From NCBI RefSeq assembly GCF_032190635.1, contig NZ_JAVLAS010000001.1:868001-932000 (forward strand): a DNA stretch of 64,000 bases, given 5' to 3'. The stretch comes from Levilactobacillus zymae (GTDB lineage Bacteria; Bacillota; Bacilli; Lactobacillales; Lactobacillaceae). Position 1 is the stretch's first letter. Every line of letters begins with the position of its first letter. The notes under the pieces are model-generated. The model did no database searches and was not told the DNA's origin. It was given only the letters and a program-made list of their open reading frames with translations. Positions 17,477-25,420 of the stretch are shown piece after piece. Position numbers and translations under genes: made by a program.

Positions 17477-18193
17477 TTACTTTAGGCGTGCCACGAAGGC
17501 CTGAAACAGGGCCCGTTGATGAGCATCAGCCGCCCACATGTTTTCCGGGTGCCACTGGACGCCTTGGATGTTAGCGTTGGGCGTTTCGATGCCTTCAATC
17601 ACGCCGTCGTTAGCCCGGGCCACCACCCGCACGCCAGGAGCCGGGGTTTTGATGGCTTGGTGGTGCCGTGAGTTGACAAAGGGGTGCGACCCCACCGTGC
17701 GTTGGAGCGCTGAGGGACTAACCGTGACGTAGTGAGTTGGCAGGTTTCCCGGCGCGATTTGGTGGTGTTGAAGCCGGTCGTCGCCGGGGTATTGGGTCGC
17801 GAGATCTTGATAGAGGGTGCCACCTAAAGCGACGTTAATCAGTTGCATCCCCCGGCAAATGCCTAAGATGGGGATGTGCTGGGCCACGGCGTGTTGGGCC
17901 AGGGCGATTTCGAACAGGTCACGCGGCCGGTAGGTGAGCCCCAACGCGGGGACCGGGTCCTCGCCAAAAAGCGTGGGATCGATGTCCGGGCCGCCGGTAA
18001 AAATAATCCCGTCTAAGCGACTGAGGAGACCGTCTACCTGGTCCGCCGGCAGGTGGGGGAGACTAACGGGAATCCCGCCACTTGCCAGGACCGCGTTAAC
18101 CGCGTCTCGGGGAACGAAATCGGCGTGTTTTTCGTTAATGACGGGGGTGGTCGCAAAGAGCACATCCGCCGTGATACCAATAAGTTTACGCAT
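17477..18193 (-). CDS. Class I glutamine amidotransferase (peptidase C26 type)
   Basis: This 238-aa protein belongs to the gamma-glutamyl-gamma-aminobutyrate hydrolase (PuuD-like) group. The nucleophile Cys sits in LGICRGMQLINVALGG, the His in VQWHPE, and the oxyanion-strand motif is FTGGPDIDP. It hydrolyses gamma-glutamyl amides in the best-known members; the substrate here is unknown and no polyamine genes are nearby. It is a monocistron with its own promoter. The start MRKLIGITAD follows AGGGAG. Confidence 0.88.
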   Translation of the reverse strand: MRKLIGITADVLFATTPVINEKHADFVPRDAVNAVLASGGIPVSLPHLPADQVDGLLSRLDGIIFTGGPDIDPTLFGEDPVPALGLTYRPRDLFEIALAQHAVAQHIPILGICRGMQLINVALGGTLYQDLATQYPGDDRLQHHQIAPGNLPTHYVTVSPSALQRTVGSHPFVNSRHHQAIKTPAPGVRVVARANDGVIEGIETPNANIQGVQWHPENMWAADAHQRALFQAFVARLK

Positions 18194-18229
18194 TGAAGCA
18201 ACTCCCTTATGCTATGGGTTATAGGGCTA

Positions 18230-18257
18230 ATTTTAGCTTAAGTTCTTCGATTGTCAA
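18230..18257 (-). promoter_or_regulatory. Promoter of the amidotransferase gene
   Basis: On the minus strand a perfect TTGACA, a 16-base spacer and TAAAAT. Confidence 0.65.
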
Positions 18258-18467
18258 TTAAGGGGGGGATTCATCGTGGGCCCGTCCAACCCGGACGTCG
18301 CTCACGGTGATCATCGTGAAACCTGTTCACGTTAACGTGGGCGGTTAGCACCTAAACGGCGGGATTCCTAGCGATTTGGTAACATTTTGGGCTAACCGAT
18401 TAAACGTCCCACCCATCAATCCCCTGCTGTGTTAAAATATGGCTTAGACGTTTTAGGGGGCGATACC

Positions 18468-18830
18468 ATGATTTACGGCACCGGCATTGACATTACGGAT
18501 CTTGCTCGGGTCAAAGAAGTGGTCACGAAATATCCCAGTTTTTTGACCCGGGTGCTCACACCCGGCGAATTGGTCGATTATCAACAGTTGAGTGGTCAAC
18601 GCGCAATCGAGTACCTGGGGGGGCGCTGGTCGGTCAAAGAGTCCTATGGGAAGGCTCTGGGGACTGGTATCGGGCACGACTTTGGGTTTCAAGACCTTGA
18701 GGTCCGCGATAACGCCGCGGGACGTCCCGTCGTTAAGTTTCACCCGTTTGGGGGCATAGCCCACGTCTCGATCTCCCATACCGCGAGCGTGGTCATGACA
18801 CAGGTTATTCTAGAAAGAGGGCAGTCATAA
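18468..18830 (+). CDS. acpS: Holo-[acyl-carrier-protein] synthase
   Basis: AcpS transfers 4'-phosphopantetheine from CoA to apo-ACP for fatty acid synthesis. It has YGTGIDITDL with the metal Asp at the N-terminus, GGRWSVKESYGKALGTGIG in the middle and HVSISHT near the end; 120 aa is standard. AGGGGG lies 7 bases before the ATG at 18468, so the longer frame opening at 18429 is not used. Its stop TAA overlaps the alr ATG. acpS-alr-toxin order is common in Firmicutes. Confidence 0.95.
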   Translation: MIYGTGIDITDLARVKEVVTKYPSFLTRVLTPGELVDYQQLSGQRAIEYLGGRWSVKESYGKALGTGIGHDFGFQDLEVRDNAAGRPVVKFHPFGGIAHVSISHTASVVMTQVILERGQS

Positions 18831-19957
18831 TGGCAGTAGGGGAACATCGGCCAACGCGTCTGGTGATTGATCGCCAGGCCCTACGGCACAATATTCAAAC
18901 GGAAGTAAAACGCTTAAAGTCGGATTGTGAACTTTTCATGGTTGTGAAGGCGAACGGGTATGGTCACGGTGCCGTTCAGGTTGCGCAAGTCGCTAAGGAT
19001 GCGGGTGCAACGGGATTTTGCGTGGCTATCCTGGACGAAGCCTTAGAATTACGCGCGGCCGGGTTTAATGATCCCATTCTAGTGCTGGGCGTAACCCGCC
19101 CCGAGGATGCCGTACTGATGGCTCAAGAGCGGATCTCGACCGTGGTGGCGGATATCAAGTGGCTGCGAGAAGCCAGTCGTTACCTGGAGCTAACGCCACA
19201 CAACCGGCCCCTTAACGTGCACCTAGGTCTCGATACGGGGATGGGCCGGATCGGGTTTCGAACGACCGATGAGCTTACCGCGGCCCTGAATTTCTTGAGT
19301 GTGCAGGTTGACGATTTTAACTTTGAGGGGATTTTTACGCACTTTTCTACGGCGGACGATCCAGACGACACGTACTTTAAGCAACAGCTCGCCAAGTGGC
19401 GGGAGCTAACGGCGGTGTTACCGTTTAGGCCACGTTACGTCCACGTCTCGAACTCCGCGACTAGTTTGTGGCACGATGCCTGCAACGACAATATGGTACG
19501 GTTTGGGGCGGCTGGGTACGGGTTGAACCCATCCGGAACGGCCATTCCCCAGACGCCATATCCGTTACAACCAGCGATGCAACTGGTGAGTGAGTTAGTC
19601 TACACGAAGCGGTTACACGCCGGGGAGTCCGTCAGTTACGGTGCCACTTATACGGCACAAACCGATGAATGGGTCGGCACGGTGCCGATTGGCTATGCTG
19701 ACGGTTATGAACGCCGGTTACAGGGCTTTCACGTCTTGGTCGGTGGGCAGTTCTGTGAAATTATTGGGCGGATCTGCATGGATCAATTGATGATTCGATT
19801 ACCCCAAAACTACGTGCGGGGGACTCGCGTGACGTTAGTGGGCACCAACGGCGGTCAAACCATTACGTTACAGGACATGGCGGATTACTGTGGCACCATC
19901 CATTACGAGATTGCCTGTGGCTTTACGAGTCGCTTGCCACGGCAGTACCGTGACTAA
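18830..19957 (+). CDS. alr: Alanine racemase
   Basis: Alr makes D-alanine for peptidoglycan and teichoic acids with PLP. The PLP Lys is in MVVKANGYGHGA near the N-terminus; the tetrahedral Tyr is in SYGATYTA in the C-terminal domain, followed by PIGYADGYERR and GRICMDQ. The length of 375 aa is normal. A one-base overlap with acpS indicates coupling. It supplies the D-Ala-D-Ala that MurF attaches. Confidence 0.96.
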   Translation: MAVGEHRPTRLVIDRQALRHNIQTEVKRLKSDCELFMVVKANGYGHGAVQVAQVAKDAGATGFCVAILDEALELRAAGFNDPILVLGVTRPEDAVLMAQERISTVVADIKWLREASRYLELTPHNRPLNVHLGLDTGMGRIGFRTTDELTAALNFLSVQVDDFNFEGIFTHFSTADDPDDTYFKQQLAKWRELTAVLPFRPRYVHVSNSATSLWHDACNDNMVRFGAAGYGLNPSGTAIPQTPYPLQPAMQLVSELVYTKRLHAGESVSYGATYTAQTDEWVGTVPIGYADGYERRLQGFHVLVGGQFCEIIGRICMDQLMIRLPQNYVRGTRVTLVGTNGGQTITLQDMADYCGTIHYEIACGFTSRLPRQYRD

Positions 19958-20039
19958 TTTATATGGATTGTCGTTTCAAGGGTAACTGTTTCGTGGTAAA
20001 CTGTATGAGAAGAGTCAATTAACCACTAGGAGGGTTACC

Positions 20040-20267
20040 ATGATTCGTTCTCAGCAAGCGGTTCACCCCAAGTTTCGGGTTCAGATTTCTCGAAATGTTC
20101 GGCAACAGGCGTTAGTGCCCCTACCGGCAGCGGATGCGCGGCAGTTGGCCCTGATTATTGGTTACCAGGCGATGGCGTTGATTAATCGTGATTTGACGCG
20201 GGCCTTTACGCCCTGTGAAGAAGAAGCAGAGCGGCGGTTGACTCAATTTCGTATGACGCAACACTAA
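20040..20267 (+). CDS. Small protein upstream of mazF, putative antitoxin
   Basis: This 75-aa protein starts after a good AGGAGG (6 bases before ATG) and lies 27 bases before mazF, in the antitoxin position of the alr-mazEF locus of Firmicutes. The N-terminal part VHPKFRVQISRNVRQQ could be a short DNA-binding strand/helix region, and the C-terminus (FTPCEEEAERRLTQF) is acidic/amphipathic, as in antitoxins that wrap MazF. I see no clear AbrB or ribbon-helix-helix motif, so the role rests mainly on position. Confidence 0.6.
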   Translation: MIRSQQAVHPKFRVQISRNVRQQALVPLPAADARQLALIIGYQAMALINRDLTRAFTPCEEEAERRLTQFRMTQH

Positions 20268-20294
20268 TAAAACAGAGATAGGGGATGGCGGCCC

Positions 20295-20711
20295 ATGGCC
20301 CGTGTTGAAGTTAAACGCGGTGACGTATTCTTCGCCGATCTATCACCGGTCGTTGGTTCGGAACAGGGTGGCATGCGCCCCGTGTTGATTATTCAAAACA
20401 ACGTGGGGAATCACTATAGTCCGACCGTAATCGTGGCGGCAATCACCGCCCGGATTGAGAAGCCTAAAATGCCGACCCACGTCGGTATTTCGGCGGACAA
20501 TACCGGCATTGAGCGGGATTCCGTCATTTTGCTTGAACAAATCCGGACGATTGATAAGCAACGATTAAAAGACCAGGTGACCCATTTAGATGTTAAGACC
20601 ATGGCCGCAGTTGATGCGGCGTTGGCCACCAGCATTGGTCTGGCGGATCGGTCCCGGAAGAAACGACCAACTAAAAAAGTACATAGTAATCGTCAAACGC
20701 GCGTGCAGTGA
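20295..20711 (+). CDS. mazF: MazF/PemK-type endoribonuclease toxin
   Basis: MazF cleaves mRNA at short sequences. The family blocks are complete: [45 protein letters not shown] and [18 protein letters not shown]. The first ~115 residues equal the usual family length; a basic tail ([17 protein letters not shown]) extends it to 138 aa. It sits directly after the small putative antitoxin, in the conserved acpS-alr neighbourhood, and its 3' end lies in a terminator hairpin. Confidence 0.93.
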   Translation: MARVEVKRGDVFFADLSPVVGSEQGGMRPVLIIQNNVGNHYSPTVIVAAITARIEKPKMPTHVGISADNTGIERDSVILLEQIRTIDKQRLKDQVTHLDVKTMAAVDAALATSIGLADRSRKKRPTKKVHSNRQTRVQ

Positions 20712-20726
20712 TGCTGCGCGTTTTTT
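20696..20726 (+). terminator. Terminator overlapping the mazF 3' end
   Basis: AAACGCG pairs with CGCGTTT, with an inner GCAG/CTGC part, and ends in TTTTTT. The stem includes the last mazF codons. Confidence 0.7.
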
Positions 20727-20741
20727 GTGGTTAAAGACACC

Positions 20742-20780
20742 AAAAAACGAGTCTGAGCTTAAGTGCTCAAACTCGTTTTG
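20742..20780 (-). terminator. Terminator of cbpA
   Basis: On the minus strand AAACGAGTTTGAGC pairs with GCTCAGACTCGTTT and is followed by TTT; on the plus strand the T tract is shorter. It separates the convergent mazF and cbpA. Confidence 0.8.
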
Positions 20781-20826
20781 GGTGGTCGTGACTCATTTTA
20801 ACCGTTTTAGTGACCGTGGATTTACG

Positions 20827-21468
20827 TTAGTTTTCGTGACGTAAATCTTCAATTTCAGGCACGTGGAATTCTTTCCGTTCCAGGGCGTGGACGATGCGGT
20901 CGAGTTTTTCTTCGTCAACTTCGGCGGGCAGGGTGAACATGGTACGGTGGACCAATTCACCTTCCTGCGCGTCCAGGCTAATCACACTGGCAATCGAGGT
21001 GTACTTGGTGATGACCTTGGCCATACCGGCCAAATCGCCCCGTTCACCAGCCGAAACGACGGTTAAGACGTAACTGCCGATGTTCACGTTCCAGGATTGG
21101 GATAACATGTCCATCAGACGGGTGTGGGTCAGAATGCCGTAAAAGGCGTTCTTGTCGTCTAGGACCGCGATGTAAGGCAAGTCCTTGATCGAGAAGAAGA
21201 CGTTGAAGAAGGCGGCATTGACAGAAATAAACTTGGTGGCATTTTTCAGCAGGGACGTCACTGGCAACTGCATATCACCGCCCCGTGATTTATGGCGGTA
21301 AATGTGCATCTTGTAGATGTTTCCCCGGAAGATTTGCCCCGTTTCATCTAGAATTGGCACACAACGGTACCCGGAATCTTCGAGGACTTTTAAGGCCTGT
21401 TCCAGGGTGATATCCTCGCGAACCGTGACTAAACGTTCCTTCGGTTTCACTAGGGATTTAAGCAGCAT
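20827..21468 (-). CDS. cbpA: CBS/ACT-domain protein, cyclic-di-AMP-binding type
   Basis: This 213-aa protein has two CBS motifs (TLEQALKVLEDSGYRCVPIL and the region around LPYIAVLDDKNAFYGILTHT) and a C-terminal ACT-like part (SYVLTVVSAGERGDLAGMAK). This layout is that of the Listeria CbpA group of c-di-AMP receptors; ligand binding here is inferred. I choose MLLKSLVKPKERL because AGGAGG lies 9 bases before it; the frame extends 49 codons further upstream without a better start. It is a monocistron. Confidence 0.8.
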   Translation of the reverse strand: MLLKSLVKPKERLVTVREDITLEQALKVLEDSGYRCVPILDETGQIFRGNIYKMHIYRHKSRGGDMQLPVTSLLKNATKFISVNAAFFNVFFSIKDLPYIAVLDDKNAFYGILTHTRLMDMLSQSWNVNIGSYVLTVVSAGERGDLAGMAKVITKYTSIASVISLDAQEGELVHRTMFTLPAEVDEEKLDRIVHALERKEFHVPEIEDLRHEN

Positions 21469-21636
21469 AGCAGATGACCTCCTAAAATTAGAAAAATTCT
21501 CATAATCTTTCCTAATGATACCATATTCACCGGTTATTAGGTAGTTTAATTTTAATAAAGGTGGTAAACCAGCGGTTAAGATTGGGTAACTAATCAAGTG
21601 GTAAGTCACTGACAATGCGGGTGGTGCGACCCAGTC

Positions 21637-21676
21637 AAAACAGGAAGCAGTCCGGAGACCGCTCCCTGTTTTTTGA
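21637..21676 (-). terminator. Terminator after the L,D-transpeptidase gene
   Basis: AAACAGG..AGC pairs with GCT..CCTGTTT with small internal mismatches. T tracts occur on both sides, so it may work for both directions. Confidence 0.7.
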
Positions 21677-21691
21677 GAAAATGATTAAAGT

Positions 21692-23080
21692 TTAAAAGAC
21701 GATGACGGGAGTTCCTACTTTGACGTTGGCATAAACGGAAGCAATCTTGGAAGGTGGCGTGTTCACACACCCGTGTGACCCGTGCTTCTTGTACCAAGTG
21801 CCCCCGTATTGGGGTTGCCACGAGGAATCGTGAATGCCGACGCCGGTATCGTCGATCGGCATCCAGTACTTAACCTTCGATGCGTAGCTGGAGCCGTTAT
21901 CGTTTTGTCCGCGTAACGTGGTGTTCCGTTGCTTACTCCAGATAACCCATACCCCAGTCGGCGTGTGGTGGGCCGTCGTTGATAAACCGGTGACCACGTC
22001 AGTCGAAACCACGACTTTGCCGTTCTTGTAGACCCACATGTGTTGGTTGGTCTTATCAACTTCCACGTAGGAGTTGCCAATGTCGGTCCCGTTGCTGTGA
22101 TAACCGGATCCCTGAATGGTCGGGGTGCGGGTCATCCCTTTGCCCGCTAAGACCAGCTTACTGAGGACGGGTACTTCCTTCTTGACGTTGATGCTCCATC
22201 CATACAGCCCTGCAGTAACCTTGACCGTTCCGCGCTTAGTCGATTTGAAGCTGCGGGTTTTATTGATGGTCCCGTATTGGTGGCTGAGCTTAGTCAGGTA
22301 CTGCTTGATGGCCGTCTGGTTCGTGGCGAGTTGCCCGTTTTTCAGGGTCAGCCAGTTACCCAGAGTGGTGGCCGAGAGCGTGATCTTGTGCCCGCTTAAC
22401 TTATAAACGTAGGTTTGCTTGGTGATTGCTTGGGCTTTGGCCTTGGCCGTCTTAAAACTGGCGCTGGTCGTGGTGACCTGAGGCTTAATGTAGTCTCGAT
22501 CAACGTTGACCGTGGTATGACCCTGTTCGATGGCCGCCGTGATGGACTTGGCCACTTTGGCGGTATCCAGTTGGTTCCCGTTGGTTTCTTTAGTGACCTG
22601 TAATTGATCATCTTGGTAGGTAAATGAGGCATCCTTGGAAGCCGTGCGGTGCTGGTTAGCCTTAGTGGTGATTTGCTTAGCTAGATTTAAAATACTTTGA
22701 TGATTCTCGTTGCTGGCGTTGAGTTTCAGGCTATCCGCCGTTGCCGTCATCATGTGTGACGGCCAACTCCAAGCATTTTGGTGATTGATCAGTTGTTGCA
22801 AGGACTTGGTGGACGTCACCTTGAGCTTGGCCTGTTGGGTGTTAAAGGACGCGACCGTCTGGTTGCCATCCTTCAGCGTTAATTTCTGGTCCTGCATTGC
22901 GGCCTTTAACTTGGCTGCCGCTTGCTTAGCGGAGCTGCCACCAACGTTAACGCCCGCAATTTGGGTATCGTTAAAGAACACGTTAGCTGATGAATAGTGC
23001 AGTGCTTGACCAACGTAAATTGCACCGACCGCCACGCAGGCGGTGACGATACCGATAACGACTGCTTTTCGCTTTTTCAT
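21692..23080 (-). CDS. L,D-transpeptidase with N-terminal peptidoglycan-binding domain
   Basis: This 462-aa cell-surface enzyme makes 3-3 crosslinks or attaches proteins to peptidoglycan. An uncleaved signal anchor (VVIGIVTACVAVGAIYVG) is followed by a putative peptidoglycan-binding region (about 40-300) and a C-terminal YkuD domain with YVEVDKTNQHMWVYKNGKVV and the catalytic HGSHGCVN (Cys438). The ATG at 23080 has no Shine-Dalgarno sequence nearby; the nearest, AGGAGGTG, lies 52 bases upstream, separated by a hairpin, and an in-frame stop excludes a longer protein. Confidence 0.93.
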   Translation of the reverse strand: MKKRKAVVIGIVTACVAVGAIYVGQALHYSSANVFFNDTQIAGVNVGGSSAKQAAAKLKAAMQDQKLTLKDGNQTVASFNTQQAKLKVTSTKSLQQLINHQNAWSWPSHMMTATADSLKLNASNENHQSILNLAKQITTKANQHRTASKDASFTYQDDQLQVTKETNGNQLDTAKVAKSITAAIEQGHTTVNVDRDYIKPQVTTTSASFKTAKAKAQAITKQTYVYKLSGHKITLSATTLGNWLTLKNGQLATNQTAIKQYLTKLSHQYGTINKTRSFKSTKRGTVKVTAGLYGWSINVKKEVPVLSKLVLAGKGMTRTPTIQGSGYHSNGTDIGNSYVEVDKTNQHMWVYKNGKVVVSTDVVTGLSTTAHHTPTGVWVIWSKQRNTTLRGQNDNGSSYASKVKYWMPIDDTGVGIHDSSWQPQYGGTWYKKHGSHGCVNTPPSKIASVYANVKVGTPVIVF

Positions 23081-23175
23081 TAAGTTCGGGTGAGTGGCCC
23101 TGGCGGCTTAACCAGCGTCGCTCTACCCGGTTCACCTCCTGGATAAAATAGTGGGTAAAGCCCCTTTTCGAACAT
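23080..23175 (-). other. Possible leader ORF, 31 codons, overlapping the L,D-transpeptidase start
   Basis: Starting at ATGTTC and ending with a TAA that overlaps the downstream ATG (TAATG), this frame would encode MFEKGLYPLFYPGGEP and 15 more residues. It has no Shine-Dalgarno sequence of its own, so translation is uncertain. If translated it would couple to the transpeptidase gene. Confidence 0.25.
23087..23140 (-). promoter_or_regulatory. Distant Shine-Dalgarno plus hairpin before the L,D-transpeptidase start
   Basis: AGGAGGTG (23133-23140) is 52 bases from the start codon. Between them GGGT-GAG pairs with CTC-ACCC, enclosing CTGG/CCAG. Folding this hairpin would leave about 11 unpaired bases between the Shine-Dalgarno sequence and ATG, a workable spacing. 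Confidence 0.45.
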
Positions 23176-23196
23176 AGGTTCGCATCCGATGAATTA

Positions 23197-23205
23197 AGTA
23201 TACCA
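23197..23205 (-). promoter_or_regulatory. Extended -10 promoter of the L,D-transpeptidase gene
   Basis: TGGTATACT on the minus strand, about 115 bases before the start codon. No good -35 is visible. Confidence 0.55.
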
Positions 23206-23541
23206 CGAAATTGATGTGTTCCGGGGGTTCAATAGGCAAGTTAATCAACTGACGACCGCTACGTCCATCCCCGAAAAGTAGCGAACCTAGCCCAAAATCG
23301 TCAATCTTAACCATCCCCGATATCATATCATCAGGTTACTTCAAATAGCCTTAAAAGACAATGGAAACGCAATTTTTGAGAGGGGTTACATTGTTGACAT
23401 TACAGGGAAGTAGTCGCTTTTTGAAAACTTTTAACAGTCTAAAATGTTGGGGCGGTTTTCCCGTTATTCGGCCCTGCGGCGACGGTTGATTGACTTTAAG
23501 AATTGGCGACTAGTGGCCGGTGCTGACACCATGTGACCAAC
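23206..23541. other. Intergenic stretch with no recognised feature
   Basis: I see only short AT-rich and GC-rich patches between the L,D-transpeptidase promoter and the ldh terminator. No supported ORF, RNA or repeat is present. Confidence 0.6.
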
Positions 23542-23571
23542 AAAAAAAGTCACCCGTTAAGGTGACTTTTA
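23542..23571 (-). terminator. Terminator of ldh
   Basis: On the minus strand AAAAGTCACC and GGGTGACTTTT flank a TTAAC-type loop, with a run of seven T. It is strong. Confidence 0.9.
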
Positions 23572-23588
23572 GGCGTAATCAGGTTAGA

Positions 23589-24557
<969 letters not shown>

Positions 24558-24602
24558 CTAAATAAATTTTGACATCCAGGTACGCTATAATACCCAAATG
24601 TA

Positions 24603-24611
24603 AGTATAACA
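24603..24611 (-). promoter_or_regulatory. Extended -10 candidate for ldh
   Basis: TGTTATACT on the minus strand about 50 bases upstream of ldh. A second -10-like TATTAT lies nearer the gene (24587-24592). Confidence 0.45.
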
Positions 24612-24720
24612 TGTAACTTAACCAGCGGCCACGACCCAGCCGAGCAAATTTCACAAATCGAATTGTTTTGATGCCCAATGGCTGAGCCTAATCGCCAACA
24701 GTGAAGTTGCTGGGGGACTA

Positions 24721-24729
24721 TGCTATACT
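24721..24729 (+). promoter_or_regulatory. Extended -10 promoter of the pth-mfd operon
   Basis: TGCTATACT, about 115 bases before pth. It heads the housekeeping block. Confidence 0.5.
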
Positions 24730-24845
24730 GATGACGGTTGACTAGTCACAAGAAGAATAACAGCCAGCTGAACGGCCCCGTGGTCGTCCGGCTATTTTGT
24801 TTCTAGTCGGAAATTTACAGTGAATAAGGGAGAACTTACTTTAAA

Positions 24846-25403
24846 ATGAAAATGATTGTTGGTTTGGGAAACATTGGCCCCCAATACGATAACACCCGGC
24901 ACAACACCGGCTTCATGGTGGTAGATGCTTTTGCGCAGGCTCACCAGATTGCTTTAACGACTCGTAAGATGGATGCCCGTTACGGAACGGGCATCATCAA
25001 CGGCGAGAAGGTCATGATTGTGAAACCAACGACGTTTATGAACGAATCCGGGCGAGCCGTCCATCCCTTGATGCAGTATTACAAGGTGGCCATCGAAGAT
25101 TTAATCGTGGTGCAAGATGACATGGACTTACCGTTGGGGCGCATCCGGCTACGGGACCACGGCTCCGCGGGGGGGCACAATGGCATCAAGAGCCTGATTG
25201 CCCACGTGGGGACCCAGAATTTCGCCCGGATTAAGGTCGGCATTGCCCACCCCCAACAACATACCGTGGTGGACTACGTGCTGGGGCGCTTTACGGCGGA
25301 CCAACAACCGGTCTTTAACCAAGCGAGTGATCACGCGGTCGCCGCATTGGAAGACTGGGTCGCTGGGATGGACTTTGCCCAATTGATGAACCGATACAAT
25401 TAA
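24846..25403 (+). CDS. pth: Peptidyl-tRNA hydrolase
   Basis: Pth frees tRNA from stalled peptidyl-tRNA. VGLGNIGPQYDNTRHNTGF holds the catalytic His (about residue 20), with PTTFMNESG, DDMDLPLGRIRLR and GSAGGHNGIKS as further family blocks. The length of 185 aa is normal. It lies 17 bases ahead of mfd, an order conserved in Firmicutes. Confidence 0.97.
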   Translation: MKMIVGLGNIGPQYDNTRHNTGFMVVDAFAQAHQIALTTRKMDARYGTGIINGEKVMIVKPTTFMNESGRAVHPLMQYYKVAIEDLIVVQDDMDLPLGRIRLRDHGSAGGHNGIKSLIAHVGTQNFARIKVGIAHPQQHTVVDYVLGRFTADQQPVFNQASDHAVAALEDWVAGMDFAQLMNRYN

Positions 25404-25420
25404 GATAGGAAGTTATTCGA

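Noticed and set aside
23132-23326. 64-codon frame upstream of the L,D-transpeptidase
   Set aside because: No Shine-Dalgarno sequence at its start, no family resemblance and it spans the likely promoter; only its last 17 codons lie in the transcript.
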